A stretch of DNA of 64,000 nucleotides, taken from the NCBI GenBank assembly GCA_050952845.1, contig JBMNLP010000001.1:2232001-2296000 (forward strand), in the 5' to 3' direction. The notes under the pieces were generated by a model. The model saw nothing but the letters and a program-made list of their open reading frames with translations. It searched no databases and was not told the origin of the DNA. Source of the DNA: JAGVSV01 sp050952845 (GTDB lineage Bacteria > Bacillota > Clostridia > Christensenellales > Aristaeellaceae). A program made the position numbers and the translations under genes. Below, piece by piece: positions 17,326 through 25,415 of this stretch. Numbering within the stretch: position 1 is the first letter of the stretch; the number at the start of each line of letters is the position of its first letter.

Positions 17326-18387
17326 TTAATCACCCCCAAATCCATAATTCTTGGTGAGCATCAGATAGATGAAGAAGGGGCCGCCAAGCATGGCGGTGAC
17401 AATGCCGATGGGTAACTCCTGATTGTAGAGATAGATGCGCGCAAATACATCACACCAAATCAAAAAAATGCTTCCGCACAGGGTGGCAAGCGGCATAACG
17501 CGCTTATGGTCGGCGCCAACCAGCATTCGGACCACATGAGGTATAATCAGCCCCACAAACCCGATCGTACCGGAGACAGCCACAACAACGCCTGTTACGC
17601 AGGCGGAAATCACAAGATAGATTTTCCGATACAGCACCACGTTAACGCCCATGGTCGTGGCAGACTCCTCTCCGACGAGCATGACGTTCAGCGTGCGGAA
17701 CTGTGTTAAGAAAAACAGCGTAGCGAAACACACCACCACTGTTGGAATCGGCAACATCGTCCAGGATGAGCTGGTCAGCCCGCCCATCGTCCAAAAGGTA
17801 ACGGAGCGAATGCCCTCTGCGTCCGAAGCAGTATAGATAATGAAGTTTGTGAATGCGGAGCAGATGGCGTTGATCGCCATGCCCGCCAGCAACAGCTTAA
17901 TGGTGTTTCCCCGGCCGCTGCCGGAAAACGCGATAGAAAATACAAGCAATGAGGTTCCCAACGCCCCCAGAAAGGCACCAACAGAAACGCCGTATTGACC
18001 GAACATGGAAAATAAACCAATCAGAATGCCGGCCGTCGCACCAAGGGAAGCGCCGGAAGAAATACCTAAGATATAGGGATTAGCCAGCGGGTTTTTGACC
18101 ACAGCCTGCATGACGACACCTGCAAGCGCAAGGCCCGCCCCCACCACCACAGACATCAGCACGCGCGGCATCCGAATGCTCCAGATGATATCGGCGTGTG
18201 CAGAGCTGAGTAATTCTGCTGCCTCCGGACTATCTGCACCAATGACGCCATACCAAACGATTTGCGCCACATTTCTTGCGGGGATGGAGACTGCACCGAA
18301 GGTAATGGAGAGAATCACGGACAGGATCAGCAGTGCGATCAGAATCAGTACAACCGAGATAAGCGGGAAGCGTTTGTGTGGCTTCAC
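17326..18387 (-). CDS. ABC transporter permease, FecCD/BtuC family (importer 2)
   Basis: The 353-residue protein uses a GTG start (18387) after AAAGGAGGGATCAAAG. It is very hydrophobic, with about ten spans, and has BtuC-family markers: RMPRVLMSVVVGAGLALAG near the N-terminus, then NPLANPYILGISSGASLGA, and GTIGFVGLIIPHVVRMLVG near the C-terminus. It forms the homodimeric channel for importer 2 with the binding protein upstream and the ATPase downstream. Confidence 0.93.
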   Translation of the reverse strand: MKPHKRFPLISVVLILIALLILSVILSITFGAVSIPARNVAQIVWYGVIGADSPEAAELLSSAHADIIWSIRMPRVLMSVVVGAGLALAGVVMQAVVKNPLANPYILGISSGASLGATAGILIGLFSMFGQYGVSVGAFLGALGTSLLVFSIAFSGSGRGNTIKLLLAGMAINAICSAFTNFIIYTASDAEGIRSVTFWTMGGLTSSSWTMLPIPTVVVCFATLFFLTQFRTLNVMLVGEESATTMGVNVVLYRKIYLVISACVTGVVVAVSGTIGFVGLIIPHVVRMLVGADHKRVMPLATLCGSIFLIWCDVFARIYLYNQELPIGIVTAMLGGPFFIYLMLTKNYGFGGD

Positions 18388-18410
18388 CTTTGATCCCTCC
18401 TTTGGGGGAG

Positions 18411-18435
18411 GAGGCCTGCGATGGGCACAGGCCTC
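18411..18435 (-). terminator. Hairpin between importer-2 binding protein and permease genes
   Basis: A perfect 8-bp stem, GAGGCCTG against CAGGCCTC, with a 9-base loop sits in the 72-base gap after the binding-protein stop. It has no T-tract, so it is more likely an mRNA-stabilising or attenuating hairpin than a strong terminator. Confidence 0.45.
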
Positions 18436-18459
18436 CTGATGCTTTTGACATATGAAGGC

Positions 18460-19440
18460 TTATACGCCTGCCATGAGTTCAGACAACGCCTCAATGGCTT
18501 CAATGGTACGAAAGCCGCCGCAGTAGAATGCTGCGTGCTCAATTACCAGGAAGCGATCGTTCTTCACAGCCTCGATTCTTTGAAGGCTGGGGTTAGCTTT
18601 CATCGCAGCAATGGTATCCGCTGCAGGCGCAGTAAACTGATTGACTACCAAAATAATATCCGGATTGAGGCCAATCAGAGTCTCAAGGCTCATACGTCCG
18701 CCCGCATCATCCAGGCAAATGCCGCCGGAAAGGGTGATGATGTCGGCAGTGAGATCTGTGGAAGCACGTCCGCCGTATTCGTTCTCATACATGAACTGCA
18801 CGGTGGCTACACGGGGACGCTCTTCCTCAGGAATGCTGGCGGTACGCTCTGCGGCGGCGGCAATACGATTTTCAATATCTGCAATCAATTCTGCCGCCCG
18901 ATCTTCCACATTGAATATTTTACCCAGGTTTTCGATGTCGTTAATAATCCAGGATACTTTGCGATTGCCCAAACCAGGAACCGTATTAGACATCAGATAG
19001 GTATGAACACCCTTCTCGTGCCATTCAGTCACGCTGCCTAAATACTTACCCTCAAACAAAGAACCCCAGGAGATGATGATATCCGGCTCGGCAGCAACTA
19101 CAACTTCCTTGCTGGGGTATTCGTTATCATTTGTCATCTGCGGAATGGCGTTGTACTCCGTTTCAACAGGCTCATAGTCGGGGCTGCGGCGGTGTGCGGT
19201 CGCAACGATCTGATCGCCCAGACCCAGCAAGATCAGCAGCTCGGTGTTCGGCTGAGAAACGCTGACAATCCGCTCCGGACAAGCTTCAAAGGTCTGCTCA
19301 ACAACAGCCCCCTTATTGCTTTCAATGTAGCCGTCATAGTTGGAAATGGTCACAGGGTAATGAGCGTCGGTCTCAGCCAAGGCGGCAAGGGGCAGCGCTG
19401 CCATCAGCAGCGCAAGTAGCAAAGAAACGAGGTTACGCAT
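18460..19440 (-). CDS. Periplasmic-binding-type protein for corrinoid/metallophore (importer 2)
   Basis: The 326-residue protein starts at ATG 19440 after AGGAGGAATTCCCC. It has a type I signal peptide (cleavage likely after ALA near residue 22) and no lipobox. The rest follows the BtuF/FepB class: ERIVSVSQPNTELLILLG, then EPDIIISWG, then a long middle helix, then IGLNPDIILVVN. It should deliver a chelated metal or corrinoid to the permease downstream. It differs clearly in sequence from the importer-1 protein, so the two systems probably have different cargo or affinity. Confidence 0.9.
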   Translation of the reverse strand: MRNLVSLLLALLMAALPLAALAETDAHYPVTISNYDGYIESNKGAVVEQTFEACPERIVSVSQPNTELLILLGLGDQIVATAHRRSPDYEPVETEYNAIPQMTNDNEYPSKEVVVAAEPDIIISWGSLFEGKYLGSVTEWHEKGVHTYLMSNTVPGLGNRKVSWIINDIENLGKIFNVEDRAAELIADIENRIAAAAERTASIPEEERPRVATVQFMYENEYGGRASTDLTADIITLSGGICLDDAGGRMSLETLIGLNPDIILVVNQFTAPAADTIAAMKANPSLQRIEAVKNDRFLVIEHAAFYCGGFRTIEAIEALSELMAGV

Positions 19441-19542
19441 GGGGAATTCCTCCTTTGTTATTTAGGCAAAATGCCCATTCTATCTAAAGGCGTCAGCCTT
19501 TCAGATCAAATACTCACATAGCCGTCTATGATATTACACCTT

Positions 19543-20322
19543 CTATCGAAGCCCCGCGCTCAGACACGCCGTTCGATGAAGCGATGGAATATCAACCAGA
19601 TGCAAATTACTCTTGTAGAGGTTTCTCAAACGCTCTTCAGTAATAATATCTTTGGTGTAACCAACATGCAGAACTCCCTCTCTGTCGAGAATCGCCGTCT
19701 TTCCTCCCAAAAGGATGGCGTGATTTGGGTCATGGGTTGTCATGATCATGGAATATCCTCGCGTTTGCATATCCTGTATCAGTTCAAGAACATATGTGGA
19801 ACGCCCAAAATCCAGTGACGCGGTAGGTTCATCCAGCAAAATAGCTTGAGGCTGTTGCGTTAACGCACGGGCAATCAGCGTCATTTGACGTTCACCGCCG
19901 CTGATTTGCGTGTAGGGACGATCTGCAAGATGCACAATATTCAAAGTTTCCAGGGCTTCCAAGGCTATCTGATAATCTTCATCTTTTGGTTTGGAAAAAA
20001 TACCCACCTTAGCGGCGCGGCCCATTGTAACAAAGTGCAGGACAGTATAATCAAAAACTGGCGTGTGCGACTGCTGCACATATCCAATGACCCCGGCGAT
20101 CTCCTGCACGGTCATTTCGGTCATATTCCGTCCATTCAAAAGAACTGTTCCAGAAGTCGGACGCCGGATATTGGCAAGACAGTTGAAGAGCGTGCTTTTG
20201 CCCGCTCCATTTGGTCCCAGAATTGTAAGAACTTCTCCCTTTTCCAACGTAAAGGTTGCGTTTTTAACAACAGTCCGCCCACCTGGATAGCGATACGTCA
20301 GATCCTGCACATCATAGATCAT
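19543..20322 (-). CDS. ABC transporter ATPase, BtuD/FecE type (importer 1)
   Basis: The 259-residue ATPase starts at ATG 20322, overlapping the permease stop by 4 bases (ATGA). Walker A is GPNGAGKST, the signature ISGGERQMTLIARAL, Walker B ILLDEPTASLDF, and the switch His is in TTHDPNHAI. It belongs to the same class as the ATPase of importer 2 but is not a close duplicate. The signature has Met where many have Arg-Val. Confidence 0.92.
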   Translation of the reverse strand: MIYDVQDLTYRYPGGRTVVKNATFTLEKGEVLTILGPNGAGKSTLFNCLANIRRPTSGTVLLNGRNMTEMTVQEIAGVIGYVQQSHTPVFDYTVLHFVTMGRAAKVGIFSKPKDEDYQIALEALETLNIVHLADRPYTQISGGERQMTLIARALTQQPQAILLDEPTASLDFGRSTYVLELIQDMQTRGYSMIMTTHDPNHAILLGGKTAILDREGVLHVGYTKDIITEERLRNLYKSNLHLVDIPSLHRTACLSAGLR

Positions 20323-21383
20323 TGCAGTTCTCCTTTTTGCCGCCTCATCAGCAAGATATAAAACGGAGCCCCGATCAGGCTGGTCAGAATACTGATTGGC
20401 AATTCCTGACCAGAAATATTGCGTGCGCAGGTATCCACCGCAATCATGAAAATAGCACCAAGCAAACTGGCTACTGGCATAAGTTTTGTATTGTTAGGAC
20501 CAACGAGCATGCGGGCAAAATGCGGAATGACCAGACCGATCCAGCTAATGGTACCACATAGGCATACAGCGCTTGCCGTTAGAACAGAAGAACAAACGAT
20601 TGCAATGTTTCGAATGGGCTTGGCGTTCGCCCCCAGCAGCTTCGCCTCTGTCTCGCCCATTGCAAGAACATCAACCCACCACGAGATCAAAAACAGAACG
20701 ACAAATCCTATCCCCATCGGAATCAGCACACTCAGTAATTCATCGTATTTTACGGATGCAAAACTGCCCATCTGCCAGAATGTAATTGCCTGCAATTGAC
20801 TTTGAGGATCTGCTACATACTTGATCAATCCCATGAAAGAACTCATCAAGCCAGAAACAATAACCCCTGAAAGCACCAGCATGATGTTCGACGTGCTGCC
20901 CAGCATTTTAGGAATGCTCAGCGTCAGACCGACAGCCATCAAGCCAGCAGCAAAAGCCATGATCTGTGTCCATTCTGCGCTCAAACCAAACAGAATTGCC
21001 AATGCGGCTCCTACGCAGGCGCCGGAAGAAACACCAAGCAAATCAGGAGAAACAAGGGGGTTTCTGAAAATGCCCTGATACACAGAACCGGACAAGGCAA
21101 GTGCTGCACCAACGATTCCAGCAGCTATAATTCGCGGAATGCGCAAATATAACACAACACTTTCAGCCATCGGCTTCCATGTAGGCTCCGCAGCAACAAG
21201 CTTCCCAAACAGAATTTCCCAGCTTTCAGCAATCGTTAGCGAATACTGCCCCAGCCCTGCACAAAACAGCGACAGTACAATCAGTACAGCCGTCAGAAAC
21301 AAAACCCAGGCGGAGGTGGGGAGAGCTGATACCCTCCCCAAACCCCCTGCTTTCGAATGATTTGGTCTCATTCTTTTCGGCAT
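20319..21383 (-). CDS. ABC transporter permease, FecCD/BtuC family (importer 1)
   Basis: The 354-residue protein with about ten spans starts at ATG 21383, one base after the stop of the binding-protein gene. It contains RIPRIIAAGIVGAALALSG, then NPLVSPDLLGVSSGACVGA, then GTISWIGLVIPHFARMLVG, the hallmarks of the family. The N-terminus is longer than usual (about 25 polar residues), so the in-frame ATG four codons later (21371) is a possible start. Channel of importer 1. Confidence 0.92.
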   Translation of the reverse strand: MPKRMRPNHSKAGGLGRVSALPTSAWVLFLTAVLIVLSLFCAGLGQYSLTIAESWEILFGKLVAAEPTWKPMAESVVLYLRIPRIIAAGIVGAALALSGSVYQGIFRNPLVSPDLLGVSSGACVGAALAILFGLSAEWTQIMAFAAGLMAVGLTLSIPKMLGSTSNIMLVLSGVIVSGLMSSFMGLIKYVADPQSQLQAITFWQMGSFASVKYDELLSVLIPMGIGFVVLFLISWWVDVLAMGETEAKLLGANAKPIRNIAIVCSSVLTASAVCLCGTISWIGLVIPHFARMLVGPNNTKLMPVASLLGAIFMIAVDTCARNISGQELPISILTSLIGAPFYILLMRRQKGELQ

Positions 21384-21384
21384 T

Positions 21385-22389
21385 TTAGAAGCCTATCTCT
21401 TCTCTGGTAAGCTCAAGGCCGTACATCTTCTGATAATATTCCAAAACAATGGTTTCGAGTTCGGCATCGCTCAGGCGGTCGGGATACATAACATGAATCA
21501 TCCACAGCCTGCCCAAAGCAATGCAGGTACCAGGATATAGCCACAGATCAATTGCGGCGGGAGACTCATACACGTTTCCATTTTTAACTGAGGACAAGTT
21601 TGCATTGGCAGGGTCCGTCACAAAGCTCTCATAAGTATAATCTCTGCTGGTCAGATTGTTTGCCATGAAAATATAGTCAGGATCCCATCCCATGATTTTT
21701 TCCATGCCTACAATCGGCCAGAGTTCGCCTCTGCCGTCCGCTGCTGCAGGGTTGATCGCGCCGGCTTCCTCTAAAGTCCTTCCCTGCAGCACGGTGTCAG
21801 GCGCTGTAGAACCCACAAACTGACCCAGGTAAATGGCAGTGGGACGCTCGGATTCGGGAACATCAGCAACCAGATCATGGGCCTTTTGAGTAAGCTCCTT
21901 GTAATAAGCAATCAGTTCATCCGCGCGTTCTTGTACGCCAAACGCTTCGCCGAACATATTGATGGCATACAGCAATTCCTCTTCTGATTCAACACTCAAG
22001 CCAAGCACCGGGATGCCAAGACCTTCAAGCGTCTCAATGTGTTTGCTACTCCACTTCATGATGACGACGTCCGGATCCAGTTCGGCAATGGCTTCAACGT
22101 TAGTAGTGCCATCTCTCGTGATGGAACCATTGTCGGCGAGATGTGGTGCAATCATCAAGCAGAGCTTGTCTTTCGTTGAAGACACAAACCTTTCGTCTAC
22201 ATTCAAACCGATCATGTATTTTATTCCCCAACCTGGAATAATTCGCTCAACCTTAACCGGAACTTGTACTTCGCGGCCGAGCATGTCAACAACCTTGTGA
22301 TACTCAGCCGAAGCTTCTTCGGCTGCGTAACAGGCGCAGAAAGAGAGCGCCAGAGTCAGTACCAAAGCCAGAGAAATCAATCTTTTCAT
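21385..22389 (-). CDS. Periplasmic-binding-type protein for corrinoid/metallophore (importer 1)
   Basis: ATG 22389 is chosen, with GAAAGGAAGCAGCAAC upstream; an in-frame TTG six codons earlier lies inside that site. The 334-residue protein has a signal peptide ending around SFCACYAAEEA. The cysteines there could serve as a weak lipobox, but the spacing is not canonical. It follows the BtuF/FhuD class: DMLGREVQVPVKVERIIPG, then LDPDVVIMKW, then MGWDPDYIFMANN. It is the first gene behind the cobalamin riboswitch, which supports a corrinoid as ligand. Confidence 0.9.
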   Translation of the reverse strand: MKRLISLALVLTLALSFCACYAAEEASAEYHKVVDMLGREVQVPVKVERIIPGWGIKYMIGLNVDERFVSSTKDKLCLMIAPHLADNGSITRDGTTNVEAIAELDPDVVIMKWSSKHIETLEGLGIPVLGLSVESEEELLYAINMFGEAFGVQERADELIAYYKELTQKAHDLVADVPESERPTAIYLGQFVGSTAPDTVLQGRTLEEAGAINPAAADGRGELWPIVGMEKIMGWDPDYIFMANNLTSRDYTYESFVTDPANANLSSVKNGNVYESPAAIDLWLYPGTCIALGRLWMIHVMYPDRLSDAELETIVLEYYQKMYGLELTREEIGF

Positions 22390-22419
22390 GTTGCTGCTTC
22401 CTTTCAATAATGATTGTCT

Positions 22420-22580
22420 AGAGCAAATTCACTTATCATGGCGCAGTCGCAGACTTGTCTTTTTGTCCCTGGCTGTGTCACTGTTCACTTGACGTAGCGC
22501 TGCTACGCCAGCGTTCACGCTCCTTGCCAGAGACAAAAATCCTGCGCTGCTTTGTGCGCCACGATTGCGTAATTTGCTCT
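22420..22580. repeat. MITE-like palindromic repeat, copy A (161 bp)
   Basis: The element begins AGAGCAAATT and ends AATTTGCTCT, so it has perfect 10-bp ends and imperfect ones extending to about 25 bp. It may be flanked by a TA duplication. An internal palindrome, GTAGCGCTGCTAC, is also present. It codes for nothing. Its reverse complement is partly repeated at 34231-34374. It lies between the riboswitch terminator and the first importer gene, so it is transcribed as part of the operon leader. Confidence 0.75.
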
Positions 22581-22631
22581 AATAGATACTTGGGCGACTC
22601 ACTGTTCTCCTGTTCTACAACCTCCTTTCAT

Positions 22632-22662
22632 AAAAAAACGGACAGCGCAGAGCCATCCGTTT
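22632..22662 (-). terminator. Rho-independent terminator of the cobalamin riboswitch
   Basis: On the minus strand AAACGGA pairs with TCCGTTT and is followed by a run of T. It stands about 70 bases downstream of the riboswitch core and before an AAAGGAGG site. That is the usual layout for ligand-induced transcription termination: corrinoid binding would switch the ten-gene operon off. Confidence 0.8.
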
Positions 22663-22729
22663 GCATCATATGCATTCACACAAGGAACACTTCTGTACTA
22701 ACCCTAAGCTGTGGCTCGCAGCCGGACAA

Positions 22730-22905
22730 GCACGAGGCAAGTTGGTATTCTGACTTGGAGATCATTGCTTGTTTTCGCCTTCCCAGTTTCCCAGTGGCAT
22801 CTTGAAAACAAACTCCATCCACACAGCAGCGGCACTGTCCAGGATTCACACCTGGTTCCCATTCAAGCAGCTAAGAGCTGCGCTTGACTCGCTGAAATGC
22901 TCGCA
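22730..22905 (-). promoter_or_regulatory. Cobalamin riboswitch
   Basis: Read on the minus strand, the conserved core is present in order: TGGGAACCAGGTGTGAATCC, GGACAGTGCCGCTGCTGTG, then GCCACTGGGAA with GGGAAGGC, then the B12 box as AGTCAGAATACC, then GCC. This is the AdoCbl-type aptamer layout. It precedes the binding protein of importer 1 and a terminator at 22632-22662. The expected action is repression of the operon when corrinoid is plentiful. The outer boundaries are estimates. Confidence 0.92.
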
Positions 22906-22921
22906 ATATGCAATTGCTTTG

Positions 22922-22951
22922 ATAATAACACTTCATGCAATGGTATGTCAA
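22922..22951 (-). promoter_or_regulatory. Predicted sigma-A promoter of the riboswitch operon
   Basis: On the minus strand TTGACA (22946-22951) is 18 bases from TATTAT (22922-22927), directly ahead of the riboswitch. The whole promoter is inside the left 140-bp repeat made by the second IS insertion, so a second copy exists at 25151-25180. Confidence 0.7.
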
Positions 22952-23061
22952 CAACATTTTTCGAGATAAAATCAAAACAAAATCACAAAATCGCGGAATT
23001 TAACCCACAAATTATACGCATAGACTTCAGTTGTAACATAAGGATTGGCGGTTGGAATTGC
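22922..23061. repeat. Left 140-bp target duplication of IS copy 2
   Basis: The 140 bases recur at 25151-25290 with no difference seen. The stretch is AT-rich intergenic DNA that includes the promoter of the corrinoid operon. One base at the right IS junction is shared with the IS end. Confidence 0.93.
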
Positions 23062-23192
23062 ACGGGAGTTTGACACTTGATAAAGCATGAAAGCGCCATA
23101 ACGCCTTGTGTAGCAATAAAAGATTTGTCAATTTTTCTGTATTTATATGTTGTATGTGTTGTATTTTTGGTATAATGGAAAAGGGTGATTTT

Positions 23193-25052
23193 ATGAAGCT
23201 GTATTACGATAAGAGACTGAGTGATCCGACGTATTATGTTCACCAGGGAATCAGAAACGGAAAAAAGACAACCACCAGGATCGTAAAGAAAATCGGTAAG
23301 CATTCAGAATTGTTAAAGATAACGGGTGACCCGCTGGCCTATGCCAAAGCAGAAATCGAAAAAATGAATGAAGAATTCCGGGTCGGCAGAGTGCAGTTCG
23401 AAATGAAGTGTGATTTTAATGAACGTGTGCGCAAAACTGATCGGGATGTTTCGGCTTCGACTCAGCAAAATGTTGGGTATTTCTTTTTACAGTATATTCT
23501 GAATCGCTTGAATCTAAAGCAGTTCTTCTCCGAGATCACCGCGGACAGGAAAATGACCTATGATTGCTATGATATCAATCGTTTTCTTACTTATGCCCGT
23601 ATTCTGGATCCGCAGTCCAAATACGGTACATGGGATCGTCTTGATTCCTATTATGAGAAACCGGATATCGCTTACCAGCACATGATCCGTTTTATGGACA
23701 TACTGGAAGAGCACTATGACGATTACCTAAAATGGCTCTTCACACAAAGCAGCCATATTGTCCCCCGCAGCACGGCCGTCATGTATTACGATTGCACCAA
23801 TTTTTATTTTGAAACCGAACAGGAAGACGATGATTACGTTGATCCTGTAACCGGGGAAATCATGAAAGGCCTGCGTCAATATGGTGTCAGCAAAGAGCAC
23901 CGGCCCAATCCTGTTGTTGAGATGGGACTGTTCATAGACCAAAGAGGGATTCCCATTAGTATGAGCCTTCACCCTGGGAATACCAGCGAACAACTGACAG
24001 CCGTTCCTTTGGAACGGGAGATTGTCCATATGCTGAATGGAGCAAAGCTTATCTATTGCGCCGATGCAGGTCTGGGTTCTTACAATATCCGCAAGTTTAA
24101 CAGTATGGGTGGAAGAGCGTTTATTGTGACCCAGTCCATTAAAAAGCTCAGTCATATACTCAAAGAAGCTATCTTTGAGGGCGGCGATTACAAGCTGCTT
24201 TCAAATGACCGGCCTGTCACACTTGATTATATGAAGAGCTTTGACCGACAGGACGAAGCAAACCTGAGTTTGTACAATGATTTTGCGTATAAAGTACTCA
24301 ATGCAGACCGGGCCGTCGATCTGGGTCTCTACGAAGAAGTAAAAACCGCGAGTGGGAAAACCAAAAGGGTCAAGGCTGCCGGACAACTAAAACAGCGTGT
24401 TATTGTGACCTTTTCCCGTAAGATGAAAGAGTACCAGCAGTATATCCGGGACCGGCAGTTGGAGAGGGCACGCACGCTTGTACGCTCAAAAGACCCGGAA
24501 GAGATTCGGAAAGGGCCCCATGATGTAAGACGTTTCATGAAACGCGTTGTGACGACATCGACCGGTGAAAAAGCGGATATCTCTTATGTTATTGACGAAG
24601 AAAAAGTCGCTGAAGAGGCTAAGTATGACGGCTTCTATGCTGTTGCTACCAACCTTGAAGACAAGGCTGCCGATATCCTGGCTGTTTCCAAAGAAAGATA
24701 CAGGATTGAAGACTGCTTCCGTATTATGAAGACTAACTTTTCCGGACGTCCTGTCAATCACCGTAATCCGGAGCGCATCAAGGCTCATTTCCTGATCTGC
24801 TATACAGCTCTGTTGGTATATCGTCTGCTTGAATGCCAGCTTGATGACAATGGGACCCATGTTACCACTGACCATCTGATTGCTACACTCAAGAATATGA
24901 ACGTTGTCAACATCCATGATGTTCAGTATATGGCATTGTACGAAGGGAGTAAAACACTTGACGCGCTAACAGCCCTCACCGGTTTAGTTCTTGACCGCAT
25001 GCATTACAGGCCTAAGGAACTGAATCAGCTGATAAGAAAATTTCTGAAATGA
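23193..25052 (+). CDS. IS1634-family transposase, copy 2
   Basis: 619-residue DDE transposase, identical in translation to the copy at 1835-3694, with the same ribosome site and the same promoter box upstream. The duplicated promoter in the right flanking repeat points leftwards across it and could yield antisense RNA. Confidence 0.95.
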   Translation: MKLYYDKRLSDPTYYVHQGIRNGKKTTTRIVKKIGKHSELLKITGDPLAYAKAEIEKMNEEFRVGRVQFEMKCDFNERVRKTDRDVSASTQQNVGYFFLQYILNRLNLKQFFSEITADRKMTYDCYDINRFLTYARILDPQSKYGTWDRLDSYYEKPDIAYQHMIRFMDILEEHYDDYLKWLFTQSSHIVPRSTAVMYYDCTNFYFETEQEDDDYVDPVTGEIMKGLRQYGVSKEHRPNPVVEMGLFIDQRGIPISMSLHPGNTSEQLTAVPLEREIVHMLNGAKLIYCADAGLGSYNIRKFNSMGGRAFIVTQSIKKLSHILKEAIFEGGDYKLLSNDRPVTLDYMKSFDRQDEANLSLYNDFAYKVLNADRAVDLGLYEEVKTASGKTKRVKAAGQLKQRVIVTFSRKMKEYQQYIRDRQLERARTLVRSKDPEEIRKGPHDVRRFMKRVVTTSTGEKADISYVIDEEKVAEEAKYDGFYAVATNLEDKAADILAVSKERYRIEDCFRIMKTNFSGRPVNHRNPERIKAHFLICYTALLVYRLLECQLDDNGTHVTTDHLIATLKNMNVVNIHDVQYMALYEGSKTLDALTALTGLVLDRMHYRPKELNQLIRKFLK

Positions 25053-25083
25053 TGATCCCATACAACACTTTTTTTATGAAGCG

Positions 25084-25125
25084 AACCCCAAAAAGCCTTG
25101 CTGTACAACGCTTTTCAGGGTTTTT
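25084..25125 (+). terminator. Terminator of IS transposase gene, copy 2
   Basis: Same AACCC/AAAAAGC hairpin and T-tract as in copy 1, 31 bases after the transposase stop. Confidence 0.7.
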
Positions 25126-25150
25126 CTTTTCTCCAACTGTCAAACTCGGG

Positions 25151-25290
25151 ATAATAACACTTCATGCAATGGTATGTCAACAACATTTTTCGAGATAAAA
25201 TCAAAACAAAATCACAAAATCGCGGAATTTAACCCACAAATTATACGCATAGACTTCAGTTGTAACATAAGGATTGGCGGTTGGAATTGC
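25151..25290. repeat. Right 140-bp target duplication of IS copy 2, with a duplicated promoter
   Basis: Exact repeat of 22922-23061. It carries a second copy of the minus-strand TTGACA/TATTAT promoter (25151-25180), which now fires into the right end of the insertion sequence instead of into the riboswitch. Confidence 0.92.
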
Positions 25291-25309
25291 TGAAACTTGA
25301 AAAAGAATA

Positions 25310-25337
25310 TGTTCACTGCCGAAATATAGTGTATAAT
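25310..25337 (+). promoter_or_regulatory. Predicted promoter of the small membrane protein gene
   Basis: TATAAT at 25332-25337, with TGTTCA 16 bases upstream at 25310-25315. It lies just outside the IS flanking repeat, so the insertion leaves it intact. Confidence 0.4.
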
Positions 25338-25415
25338 AATGAGTACGCGCGGCTTGATCTGCGCACCGGATGTGGCGCGAAGATCAGCAGCCACGACAAG
25401 AAGGAGGACATGAGC

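Larger units (their letters stand above)
23062..25150 (+). mobile_element. IS1634-type insertion sequence, copy 2 (2089 bp)
   Basis: Same length, ends and coding content as the element at 1704-3792, in the same orientation, 21358 bases away. It has a different 140-bp flanking duplication, so it inserted independently. It lies between the corrinoid operon (leftward) and the small membrane protein gene (rightward). Confidence 0.95.

Noticed and set aside
1704..25150. The two IS copies as the ends of a composite transposon
   Set aside because: Each copy has its own complete pair of direct repeats (103 and 140 bp). A composite transposon would show one duplication at the outer ends only. Independent insertions explain the data better.
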